Below the pieces are notes generated by a model. It was not told the origin of the DNA. It searched no databases and worked only from the letters and a program-made list of their open reading frames with translations. Positions 8,404-15,090 of a stretch of DNA of 37,761 nucleotides are shown here, one piece after another. Position numbers and translations under genes: made by a program. Position 1 is the stretch's first letter; each line of letters begins with the position of its first letter. Location of the stretch: positions 1-37,761 of the forward strand of contig JAFYZT010000050.1 of assembly GCA_017548605.1 (NCBI GenBank), given 5' to 3'. The stretch is from Prevotella sp. Lineage in GTDB: Bacteria; Bacteroidota; Bacteroidia; Bacteroidales; Bacteroidaceae.

Positions 8404-8736
8404 TTATATATCACTGTCACTTAACAGCTCGACCAAATAATGGATTTTTATGCCCTTCTTTTTTGCATACGCAATTTCCCTGCGTGTACTTTCACCGATA
8501 TAGCCATCCACGTTAACGACAAAGATCTCATCGGCCATATCAATCTTCCTTAAGTGCATGTCGTCAAGCATTTCCTTCACTCCGGGTTTCCACACCTCTT
8601 CATCGCCCGAATGACCGAACATTCCGACCGAGATGACGATGTATCCTTCCAGCGTCAATCGTTTCTGCACTTCCATAAATTGCTCCTTAAACCGAGTACT
8701 CCCGCAGAGCGTAACAACCTTATATGTTTGCTTCAT
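8404..8736 (-). CDS. nucleoside 2-deoxyribosyltransferase-like protein
   Basis: A 110-residue protein of the nucleoside 2-deoxyribosyltransferase-like/SLOG-related fold. TLCGSTRF at the N-terminus is the nucleotide/ribose-binding loop, and DMADEIFVVNVDGYIGESTRREIAYAKKKG holds the conserved aspartate and the G-E-S-T-x-x-E-I-x-Y-A active-site pattern. It probably cleaves or transfers base from a nucleoside-type substrate; the substrate cannot be told. Its stop nearly abuts the following secreted protein gene. A possible TATTTTTG element lies at 8779-8772 without a clear TTG partner. Confidence 0.75.
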   Translation of the reverse strand: MKQTYKVVTLCGSTRFKEQFMEVQKRLTLEGYIVISVGMFGHSGDEEVWKPGVKEMLDDMHLRKIDMADEIFVVNVDGYIGESTRREIAYAKKKGIKIHYLVELLSDSDI

Positions 8737-8918
8737 ATTAATACTTCTTCAAACAAAACTAATTATCAATGCAAAAATAACTAAAATTTGTCATTCTCGA
8801 GTTTATTTGTATGTATTTTAGTTATATATGGAAATGGATTCGTATGAATAATCGCTCAGCTAAACCTACAATGCGAATAAGAGAGTCATTGAGGAAAAGA
8901 AAAAAGGAGAGAAAAATT

Positions 8919-8948
8919 TTGTCAGTTCAAAAAAAAGGATTACTTTTG
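8919..8948 (+). promoter_or_regulatory. tRNA-Val promoter
   Basis: TTG at 8919-8921, 19 bases, then TACTTTTG at 8941-8948, matching the Bacteroidota promoter. The predicted start lies about ten bases before the tRNA. The rest of the gap from 8780 to 8918 shows no gene. Confidence 0.72.
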
Positions 8949-8963
8949 CAGGCGATTTATGAC

Positions 8964-9038
8964 AGGAGCGTAGCTCAGTTGGTTTAGAGCGCTGCAGTCA
9001 CATTGCAGAGGTCATCGGTTCGAGCCCGATCGTTCCTA
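8964..9038 (+). tRNA. tRNA-Val (anticodon CAC)
   Basis: A 75-base cloverleaf: acceptor AGGAGCG/CGTTCCT, D arm GCTC/GAGC, anticodon arm CTGCA/TGCAG with loop GTCACAT (U33, anticodon CAC reading GUG), and T arm ATCGG/CCGAT with loop TTCGAGC. The discriminator base is A73 and CCA is not encoded. The first acceptor pair is A1-U72 and one pair is G-U. A rho-independent terminator follows. Confidence 0.95.
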
Positions 9039-9040
9039 CA

Positions 9041-9071
9041 AAAAATGCCGCATTTCTGCGGCATTTTTTTG
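9041..9071. terminator. bidirectional terminator between tRNA-Val and the LytTR regulator
   Basis: ATGCCGCA (9045-9052), loop TTTC, TGCGGCAT (9057-9064), flanked by a run of A on the left and of T on the right. It can stop both the rightward tRNA transcript and the leftward regulator transcript. Confidence 0.9.
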
Positions 9072-9075
9072 TGTT

Positions 9076-9828
9076 TTATTTTCCGGGCATTCTACTGTTG
9101 AGGAAACTTTCAAAAGCTGGTTTGTACTGGTCGGTGACGCGGATGATTTCATCACCAATATAAAGGCATAGGTTACGGTCGACGGTTCTTATTTTATCGA
9201 GTGCCACAACGAACGACCTGTTTACCCTCATGAAAGACTGGTTGGGCAGCGACTGCTCCACCGCTTTCATCGTAAGGTGAGTGACAACCGGCCTTCGTTC
9301 TCCCTCTAGATGGAACATCACATAATCTTTCATGCCTTCAACGAAAAGAATTTTATCGAACTCCACCTTTCTCCATTCCCCATCAACACGCAGGAACATG
9401 CTATCCGCGTTATTGGTATTCTCAGCGACATTCTGGGGAGTAATTGTTTCCACATTACTATTCTGTGCATCAAACCATGCCTTCGCCCTTTCCACCGCTT
9501 GGAGGAACTTGGCATAACGAATGGGTTTAAGCAGATAATCGATAGCCGCGAATTCGTAGCTGTCGAATGCAAACTCCTTGAAAGCTGTGGTAAAAATGAT
9601 TTTTGTTTGTCCTTTTAAGGAACGTGCCAATTCCAATCCGTTGACATCAGGCATCTGTATGTCGAGGAAGAGCAGGTCGACCTTATTTTGTGCCAGAAAA
9701 GCAGAAGCCTCGATAGGGTCAGTGAATGCTTTCTGGTAATCGAGGAATTCTGTGCGTTTAACAAATGTTTCCAACAATTGTACCGCCAACGGTTCATCGT
9801 CGACGATAACACAAGAAAGTTTTTTCAT
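9076..9828 (-). CDS. LytTR-family response regulator
   Basis: A 250-residue response regulator of the LytR/AlgR type. The receiver domain shows D10-D11, the phosphoacceptor D56 in LLFLDIQMPD, the TT pair in IIFTTAF and the conserved lysine in LLKPI. From about residue 140 a LytTR DNA-binding domain follows (FLRVDGEWRKVEFDKILFVEG, then SFMRVNRSFVVALDKI). It is the partner of the adjacent histidine kinase, whose stop overlaps this start as ATGA. The target genes are not evident from the sequence. Confidence 0.93.
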   Translation of the reverse strand: MKKLSCVIVDDEPLAVQLLETFVKRTEFLDYQKAFTDPIEASAFLAQNKVDLLFLDIQMPDVNGLELARSLKGQTKIIFTTAFKEFAFDSYEFAAIDYLLKPIRYAKFLQAVERAKAWFDAQNSNVETITPQNVAENTNNADSMFLRVDGEWRKVEFDKILFVEGMKDYVMFHLEGERRPVVTHLTMKAVEQSLPNQSFMRVNRSFVVALDKIRTVDRNLCLYIGDEIIRVTDQYKPAFESFLNSRMPGK

Positions 9829-10844
9829 AGCGTAAGTGATATTTTCACGTGGTAAACATCATTCTCTGTCGATTGTTCCCATTCATGACGTTTTGGATAG
9901 AGCAGTTGCAACCGACGTCGGGTATTCTCCACCCCTATTCCCGAGCCACTTCTGTCATGATCGTCTTTCGGGAAGTTTGAATTATCGCTTTCAAAGACCA
10001 CCGTTTTCTCATCGGCCTTCAGTGTCAGATGGACGAATGATTCTTTTCCGCTTGCCACACCATGTTTAAACGCATTCTCCACAAGTGCCACGAAGAGCAA
10101 CGGAGCCACCATCGGATGTCCTTCGATTTTGAAGTCAGTCTTTATATCGACAAGTTTTGAGCATCGCAGTTGCATGAGCGACACGTAGTTTTCCAAAAAT
10201 CCCACCTCATCCTCAAGTGGTACGAGGTCCTTGTCGGAATCATACATGGCATACCTGAGTAAGTCGCTGAGTTGTGCAATGCTATCCTGTGCCTTGTCAG
10301 GGTCTATCTGTGTAAGACTTGATATGTTGTTTAGTGTATTAAACAGGAAGTGCGGGTTCAATTGGTTTTTAAGCCATGCCAGTTCTGCCTCTTTATTCTG
10401 TCGTTGTTTTTCCTCCATTTCCAGCCTCAGTGAGTGGGTGCGTATCACATACCTAACCGCCACGGCAGCGAATGCCACCAGCACATCAAATAACATAATG
10501 ATAGACCAATTTGCATAAGAGAACTGTTTGAAAGGAGTGGGAACACGGGACATATCCGCTGTGAACATCCAGAAATTGACAATCAAGATAAGAAACGCAT
10601 TTGCCAAGAAGAACAGCCAATATCTTTTTCTGAAAAACAGGAAAGGAGTGAGCAGGTAGTAGTTGATAAAGTAGATGACGCCAAGTGGCACAAACCATCC
10701 CAGGCTGATACGAAGAATGATGGCCGAGTTGGAGCTTCCTTTGCTCATCAGGGTTACAAACAACAGCGGCATGACGATGATCAGGCCTACAACGAACAAT
10801 TGTACGAGGAACAACAAGCCCCCTCTTTTAGTCATTTTCTTCAT
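9825..10844 (-). CDS. LytS/YehU-type sensor histidine kinase
   Basis: A 339-residue membrane kinase with four hydrophobic segments (about residues 10-32, 43-71, 76-95 and 113-134), a coiled-coil linker, then the His_kinase domain with H165 in LNPHFLFNTLNNIS and a short HATPase_c domain with ALVENAFKHGV (N box) and GSGIGVENTRRRLQLLY (G box). It lacks a dedicated periplasmic sensor domain, so it probably senses through its membrane helices. It forms an operon with the LytTR regulator. A TATTTTTG element ends four bases before the ATG, predicting a leaderless transcript. Confidence 0.92.
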   Translation of the reverse strand: MKKMTKRGGLLFLVQLFVVGLIIVMPLLFVTLMSKGSSNSAIILRISLGWFVPLGVIYFINYYLLTPFLFFRKRYWLFFLANAFLILIVNFWMFTADMSRVPTPFKQFSYANWSIIMLFDVLVAFAAVAVRYVIRTHSLRLEMEEKQRQNKEAELAWLKNQLNPHFLFNTLNNISSLTQIDPDKAQDSIAQLSDLLRYAMYDSDKDLVPLEDEVGFLENYVSLMQLRCSKLVDIKTDFKIEGHPMVAPLLFVALVENAFKHGVASGKESFVHLTLKADEKTVVFESDNSNFPKDDHDRSGSGIGVENTRRRLQLLYPKRHEWEQSTENDVYHVKISLTL

Positions 10845-10848
10845 GTTG

Positions 10849-10856
10849 CAAAAATA
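10849..10856 (-). promoter_or_regulatory. kinase promoter element placed for a leaderless mRNA
   Basis: TATTTTTG (minus strand, 10856-10849), then CAAC, then the kinase ATG. Because transcription in this phylum begins a few bases after this element, the mRNA would start at or next to the start codon. No good TTG is seen 20 bases upstream. Confidence 0.5.
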
Positions 10857-10933
10857 ATATATTTTATTTAATTGTGAGATATATTGGTAGTAAAGTTTGA
10901 GGCTTAAAGCACTGTGGACACAGACTGGCTATG

Positions 10934-10974
10934 TAACTTTGCAACCCAGTTGCATGTATACATCAGTATCTTTG
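10934..10974 (+). promoter_or_regulatory. metal ATPase promoter region with operator-like inverted repeat
   Basis: Two perfect TAnnTTTG elements occur in tandem, TAACTTTG at 10934-10941 and TATCTTTG at 10967-10974. Between them are the inverted repeat TGCAAC-CCA-GTTGCA (10940-10954) and the palindrome ATGTATACAT (10954-10963). Neither element has a good TTG at the usual distance, suggesting regulated expression, for example by a metal-sensing Fur/Zur- or MerR-like protein. The regulator is not identified. Confidence 0.5.
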
Positions 10975-11002
10975 CACCCAGAAACGGAAATAACTGAGTA
11001 TT

Positions 11003-12988
11003 ATGTCACACCATCATCACCATCATCACGATGAACAATCACACGAATGCCATTGCAACGAGCATGTTCACGAGAGTCATCATCATGAGCACGAGCACGG
11101 CAGTTTGAAGAAGCAGATTCTAATTATCGCCCTCACCGTTATTTTGCTCATCGGTGCTGTTCTTATCGAGAAGTATTGTCATCTTTCCACTTGGCAGTTG
11201 CTATTGGTTTATCTCGTTCCTTACTTACTTATAGGGCAGGGCACATTGAAGGAAGCATTAGAAGGTCTCGTTCACGGAGAAGCGTTTAACGAACATTTCC
11301 TTATGTCGGTGGCCACCCTAGGTGCTCTGAGCATCGGTTTTCTCCCCGGTGCTAACACCCAGTTTCCTGAGGCCGTATTCGTCATGTTATTTTTTCAAGT
11401 AGGCGAACTATTTGAAGGATATGCTGAAGGCAAGAGTCGAGCCAGTATTTCCCACCTGATGGACATCCGTCCCGACGTGGCTCTTGTGGAACGTTCAGGA
11501 GCAACTGTCAGCATCTCGCCCTCCGATGTCACCATTGGAGAGACGGTCGTTGTCAAGCCAGGCGAGAAGGTACCCCTTGACGGTATTGTCATTGAAGGTC
11601 GCAGTGCCTTGAACACGGTAGCCCTGACAGGTGAGAGTGTCCCACGTGAAGTGGTGGAAGGCGACGAGGTCATCTCCGGCTGTATCAACCTGTCGGGAGT
11701 TCTCAAGTTACGCACAACGAAAAGTTTTGGTGAAAGCACCGTATCGAAGATTCTCGAATTGGTGGAACATGCCACCGAGAACAAGTCAAAGAGCGAGAGT
11801 TTCATCACCCGTTTTGCAAGATATTACACCCCCATTGTCGTTTTCGCCGCCATCGCAGTAGCCTTCATTCCTCCGTTGTTGTCGGGTTCTTTCAGCAGTA
11901 CTTTCCCCACTTGGCTCTATCGTGCCCTGATGTTCCTCATCGTATCCTGTCCCTGCGCGTTGGTCATCAGCGTTCCCCTCACCTTTTTCGGCGGTATTGG
12001 CGGTGCATCACGTCAAGGCATTCTCATCAAAGGCTCCAGCTATATGGACATTCTATCAAAGGTTGGAACTGTCGTATTTGACAAGACCGGAACTTTGACA
12101 CACGGCCAGTTTGTTGTCGAAGCTGTCCATCCCGAGCGTTTTGACGAGCGTCATCTTCTTCATTTAGCCGCCCATGTAGAGCAATTCTCCACGCATCCTA
12201 TCGCCATAGCCCTTCGAGATGCTTTTCCCGAGGCTTCTACCGACAGCTGTTCAGTAAGCGATGTTGAAGAAATCTCCGGTCATGGTATCCGTGCCCTTGT
12301 TGACGGCAGACAGGTTTGTGTAGGCAATACGAAGCTGATGGAATCAGTAGGAGCTGTCTGGCATGACTGTCATCTTCCCGGCACCATCATTCACATGTCA
12401 ATTGACGGTGTTTACGCAGGTCATATCGTCATTAATGATGCTATCAAGACTGACAGCAATTCTGCCATTGAGCAATTGAAGTTACAGGGAACAGACCACG
12501 TGGTGATGCTTACCGGTGACCGTGAAGATGTGGCTGCTCATGTAGCCCGCCAGCTACATATCGATGATTATAATTCCGAATTATTGCCTACCGACAAGGC
12601 CTTGCATGTGGAGCGGCTTCTTGCCGAATGCCATGCCAACAATCGATCATTAGCCTTTGTAGGTGACGGCATCAACGATGCTCCCGTGTTGGCCCTTTCC
12701 GATGTGGGTATCGCGATGGGCGGTTTAGGCAGTGATGCAGCCATTGAAGCCTCAGACATTGTCATTATGGATGACTGTCCTACGAAAGTGGCGTTAGCTA
12801 TGAAGATAGCGCGTCGAACGCTCGGTATTGCCTGGGAGAACGTCCTTTTTGCCATTGGTGTTAAGGTTGCCGTTCTTCTGTTAGCCGTCTTTGGCCTTGG
12901 CACATTGTGGATGGCCGTTTTCGCCGATGTCGGCGTCACTGTTTTGGCTGTACTGAATGCCATGCGCGCTTTAAAGATTTCGCACTAA
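11003..12988 (+). CDS. Zn/Cd/Pb-type P1B ATPase with His-rich N-terminus
   Basis: A 661-residue heavy-metal efflux P-type ATPase. Residues 2-33 are extremely His-rich (seven histidines in a row, then HxH and CxC elements) and replace the usual HMA metal-binding domain. Then come membrane helices, the actuator TGES (LTGESVPRE), the intramembrane metal site SCPCALVIS near residue 315, the phosphorylation motif DKTGT at about 360, the HP motif in STHPIAIA near 397, and GDGINDAPVLALSDVGIAMG from about 554. The CPC motif, together with an aspartate in the last helix (FADVGVTVLAVLNAMR), points to Zn2+/Cd2+/Pb2+ export like ZntA/CadA. It stands alone, divergent from the LytTR system. Confidence 0.92.
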   Translation: MSHHHHHHHDEQSHECHCNEHVHESHHHEHEHGSLKKQILIIALTVILLIGAVLIEKYCHLSTWQLLLVYLVPYLLIGQGTLKEALEGLVHGEAFNEHFLMSVATLGALSIGFLPGANTQFPEAVFVMLFFQVGELFEGYAEGKSRASISHLMDIRPDVALVERSGATVSISPSDVTIGETVVVKPGEKVPLDGIVIEGRSALNTVALTGESVPREVVEGDEVISGCINLSGVLKLRTTKSFGESTVSKILELVEHATENKSKSESFITRFARYYTPIVVFAAIAVAFIPPLLSGSFSSTFPTWLYRALMFLIVSCPCALVISVPLTFFGGIGGASRQGILIKGSSYMDILSKVGTVVFDKTGTLTHGQFVVEAVHPERFDERHLLHLAAHVEQFSTHPIAIALRDAFPEASTDSCSVSDVEEISGHGIRALVDGRQVCVGNTKLMESVGAVWHDCHLPGTIIHMSIDGVYAGHIVINDAIKTDSNSAIEQLKLQGTDHVVMLTGDREDVAAHVARQLHIDDYNSELLPTDKALHVERLLAECHANNRSLAFVGDGINDAPVLALSDVGIAMGGLGSDAAIEASDIVIMDDCPTKVALAMKIARRTLGIAWENVLFAIGVKVAVLLLAVFGLGTLWMAVFADVGVTVLAVLNAMRALKISH

Positions 12989-13003
12989 ATTCTTTTAACG
13001 ATT

Positions 13004-13035
13004 GAGGGGGAAAGGACCGCTGTCCTGTCCCCCTC
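13004..13035. terminator. hairpin after the metal ATPase gene
   Basis: GAGGGGGA (13004-13011) pairs with TCCCCCTC (13028-13035), with an inner AGGAC/GTCCT stem. On the plus strand it is followed by a moderately T-rich stretch and probably ends the ATPase transcript. On the minus strand it would lie near the end of any transcript from the promoter at 13076-13106. Confidence 0.6.
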
Positions 13036-13075
13036 ATCTTTACTGAAAAATGAATTCTTTTTGTTGGAAACGTTG

Positions 13076-13106
13076 CAAAGATACACTGTTTTATTGGTGT
13101 TGTCAA
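13076..13106 (-). promoter_or_regulatory. strong leftward promoter without an obvious gene
   Basis: On the minus strand TTG (13106-13104), 20 bases, TATCTTTG (13083-13076): a full Bacteroidota promoter match. The transcript would start near 13070 and run through the hairpin at 13004-13035 into the 3' end of the metal ATPase gene in antisense. Only a 34-codon frame starting at 13037 is available. A small RNA is possible. Confidence 0.45.
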
Positions 13107-13111
13107 GTGAT

Positions 13112-13144
13112 TTTCGACGAAACGGTGGATATGTTTCGACGAAA
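13112..13144. repeat. paired operator-like dyads TTTCGACGAAA
   Basis: Two identical copies of TTTCGACGAAA, at 13112-13122 and 13134-13144. Each is a perfect inverted repeat (TTTCG/CGAAA around one base) and the copies are 22 bases apart, two helical turns, so they lie on the same DNA face. They sit directly upstream of the leftward promoter and about 150 bases before the rightward gene. The remaining bases to 13291 are AT-rich with no other clear feature. Confidence 0.55.
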
Positions 13145-13291
13145 TAGTGTTTCTGTGAAGAAGAAGCGTTTGTAAGAATACTTTTCCACCTTGCCAACAC
13201 ATTTTAAGTTAACTAAATCGTAGTGCTGCAAAAAAAGACAAAAAAACGCGTTAACGAGTGCAAAATAGCCGCGTATTAATATGTGGAAAGC

Positions 13292-13299
13292 TATTTTTG
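13292..13299 (+). promoter_or_regulatory. promoter element placed for a leaderless mRNA
   Basis: TATTTTTG at 13292-13299 is followed by CATC and then the ATG at 13304, the same four-base spacing as in front of the kinase and ABC-F genes. No clear TTG lies 19-20 bases upstream. Confidence 0.45.
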
Positions 13300-13303
13300 C
13301 ATC

Positions 13304-13897
13304 ATGTTCATGCAGATAAGGCGTACATATTGGTTGATTCAATTGTTGTTAGTGGCGCTAACAGCAACAGCTCAACAAGACAGCCTAGAGGTGACGCGCC
13401 CTACGATGGCCATGGTATCCGACACCGTTGTTGTCATAGACTTGGAGACTGGTCTTCCATTGCGCGACGTGAAATTTTTCACGAATACCGGTGAGATGCG
13501 GCAGACCGACTATCGCGGCCGTTTTGTGCTCCCCGACAGCACGTTTCAGAGTGCCACGCTGACTCATGGCAAATACCTGAACAGGGTGTTGGAACGTTAT
13601 GAAATAACCGACACATTGGAGATGTTGCCATCAGCCAGTAGTTTAGGCGACGTGGTGGTATGGGGCAAGGACCGCAGGCTCATCCTCTCGATGGTTGCCT
13701 CTGCCACAGAAAACCTGGCAGCATACGCCCCGCCCAAAGCCATGGTTAATTTTGACTTTTTCAAGTTGTTTGAGAAGAAGCCCCTGAACAAGAAAGCTCG
13801 TCGCGGCAACAAGGAGCTATTAGAGCATTGGGACGAGGTGTATGGAGAACCCACCCCATCCCTCCCAAAGGGAGGGAGCCATGAGGGGCGTGAATAG
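13304..13897 (+). CDS. secreted protein with carboxypeptidase-regulatory-like domain
   Basis: A 197-residue protein with an N-terminal signal peptide (IQLLLVALTATAQ). Residues about 38-100 (VVVIDLETGLPLRDVKFFTNTGEMRQTDYRGRF and onward) resemble the beta-sandwich carboxypeptidase-D regulatory-like fold common in Bacteroidota envelope proteins; GDVVVWGKDRR then resembles the start of a TonB plug, but no barrel follows. Start 13304 is preferred over 13283 because the promoter element lies between them and the upstream residues do not suit a signal peptide. The last residues (PSLPKGGSHEGRE) come from a palindromic repeat that has replaced the natural end. Function unknown. Confidence 0.6.
   Translation: MFMQIRRTYWLIQLLLVALTATAQQDSLEVTRPTMAMVSDTVVVIDLETGLPLRDVKFFTNTGEMRQTDYRGRFVLPDSTFQSATLTHGKYLNRVLERYEITDTLEMLPSASSLGDVVVWGKDRRLILSMVASATENLAAYAPPKAMVNFDFFKLFEKKPLNKKARRGNKELLEHWDEVYGEPTPSLPKGGSHEGRE
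13859..13877. repeat. palindromic element TCCCTCCC-AAA-GGGAGGGA
   Basis: An 8-base perfect stem with AAA loop, lying inside the 3' end of the preceding coding sequence. Related copies occur at 14403-14421 and 24518-24534. Confidence 0.75.
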
Positions 13898-13960
13898 TTA
13901 TTATTGTTGAGATGAGAATTGGTATTTTCGACAAAAAAAACAAAAAGTGTCAAATATATT

Positions 13961-13990
13961 TTGAATTGTGTGCACTTTGCTCTATATTTG
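13961..13990 (+). promoter_or_regulatory. promoter of the small lipoprotein gene
   Basis: TTG at 13961-13963, 19 bases, TATATTTG at 13983-13990, a full match. The leader is about 30 bases. Confidence 0.78.
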
Positions 13991-14024
13991 CAGTAAGAAC
14001 AGTAATAACTAAAAATCAATTGAT

Positions 14025-14231
14025 ATGAAGAAGAGAAACCTTTTCCATTTGTTGGTTGCAGTTTGCGGCTTGTTTATTGCCACATCCTGTGGTTCGTCTA
14101 AGGGTGCAAGCACCGACAATTCTGGTTACAACCCACCCCAGCCCCCGAAGCCTACCACCATCCATGTGCCGTCGGGTTCATCGTCAACAGATGCTCCTGC
14201 AGACAATCCTGGATTCCATATTGGGAATTGA
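14025..14231 (+). CDS. small proline/serine-rich lipoprotein
   Basis: A 68-residue protein with a lipoprotein signal peptide and lipobox ATSC (IATSCGSSKG), so it should be lipid-anchored in the envelope. The mature part is only about 47 residues, low in complexity and rich in Pro, Ser, Thr and Gly (NPPQPPKPTT). No enzyme motif is present. It has its own promoter and is followed at once by a tandem repeat. Role unknown; it could be a short envelope spacer or an abundant surface lipoprotein. Confidence 0.65.
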   Translation: MKKRNLFHLLVAVCGLFIATSCGSSKGASTDNSGYNPPQPPKPTTIHVPSGSSSTDAPADNPGFHIGN

Positions 14232-14265
14232 AACGTTGAACGTTGAACATGGAACGTTGAACATT
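14231..14265 (+). repeat. tandem repeat of GAACGTTGAAC(AT) units
   Basis: Three degenerate copies of AACGTTGAAC-like units begin right after the lipoprotein stop. Nothing else recognisable is present to 14378. Confidence 0.7.
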
Positions 14266-14378
14266 TAAAGAGGTTGGGACCGTTTTTATACAAACCACCC
14301 CCGACTTGAAGATTTTGTCCGCTTAAGGACTAAATCGCCTTTGGAAAAGGAGGGGAAAAGTTAGTGTACAATGTAAAA

Positions 14379-14421
14379 GGAGGGGAAAAAACCTCCCCCT
14401 TACCCCCTCCCAAGGAGGGGG
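14379..14421. repeat. C-rich/G-rich palindromes, probable terminator
   Basis: CCCCCTCC-CAA-GGAGGGGG (14403-14421) is preceded by a further GGAGGGG/CCTCCCC inverted pair around AAAAAA (about 14379-14399). On the minus strand the hairpin is followed by GGGGGAGG and a run of six T, so it may terminate the cytoskeletal-like operon. It belongs to the same palindrome class as at 13859 and 24518. Confidence 0.6.
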
Positions 14422-14444
14422 ATAAGAACGGTTGGGGAATGAAA

Positions 14445-15035
14445 TTATTGGTATTCGATGATGGCCTTTTGGGTAATAACCCAGAGGCCATTTTTCAAGA
14501 CTGCTTTTCCGGGTTGACAAGTGTAATGAGAAGATTTTGCCGTTGAGAAAGTGCAGGCTCTTTCGATGTATTTTTTTGAACTGTTATTAGCTTTTGACAG
14601 TTGCGTCTCGCTGATGGTTTTAAAACGGAACTCCGCCTCTGTTGGTGAGGTAAGGTGGAATTCATAATATGTATTTTCCGTTGCCACTGGTTCACGTTCC
14701 GCATCATCAAAAGCACCTTCTTCATTAGGCCATTTGAAGAAGAACACATCCTTTTTCGTTACCGGTTGTATTTGTTCGACGGGTGCCTTTGGTTTTGTAT
14801 CGTTTGAGAAAAACAACCTCTGTTCGATGGAAGCGATGCGGTCGTTGATTGTTTGCAAATCAAGCTCCCGTTGTTTAGCTGTTTTTCCGACATAATCTTT
14901 CATTTCTTTCTTAGTAGCGAAATAGCTGTCTGCATGTTTGTCCGCCTCGTCATTGGAACGGTTAACAGATTTGAGTCGCCACTCTACATAAGCGATGGCA
15001 GCTGCAAACAGGACAAGAGATATTACGATAGACAT
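14445..15035 (-). CDS. membrane-anchored coiled-coil protein, last gene of the cytoskeletal-like operon
   Basis: A 196-residue protein with one N-terminal membrane helix (SIVISLVLFAAAIAYVEWRL), then a charged coiled-coil region (about residues 30-75, with heptad-like IDQ/IASIEQRL spacing), and a C-terminal globular part of about 100 residues with predominantly beta-like sequence (YYEFHLTSPTEAEFRFKTIS). No known family is recognised. It is encoded 55 bases after the large actin-like ATPase gene on the same strand, so it may link the cytoplasmic proteins to the membrane. The gap before it is a simple AT repeat. Confidence 0.6.
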   Translation of the reverse strand: MSIVISLVLFAAAIAYVEWRLKSVNRSNDEADKHADSYFATKKEMKDYVGKTAKQRELDLQTINDRIASIEQRLFFSNDTKPKAPVEQIQPVTKKDVFFFKWPNEEGAFDDAEREPVATENTYYEFHLTSPTEAEFRFKTISETQLSKANNSSKKYIERACTFSTAKSSHYTCQPGKAVLKNGLWVITQKAIIEYQ

Positions 15036-15040
15036 AAAGA

Positions 15041-15087
15041 AAGATTGAAAGATTAAAAAATTTAAAGATTATAAAATTAAAAAATTA
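15041..15087 (-). repeat. AT-rich degenerate tandem repeat
   Basis: Repeated AAAGATTAAA/AAAATTAAAA-type units (plus-strand sense) fill the space between the actin-like and coiled-coil genes. Confidence 0.55.
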
Positions 15088-15090
15088 TAT

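Noticed and set aside
11003-11035. An engineered His tag at the start of the metal ATPase
   Set aside because: The His run uses mixed codons and continues into natural His/Cys/Glu-rich sequence seen in metal transporters, so cloning origin is unlikely.
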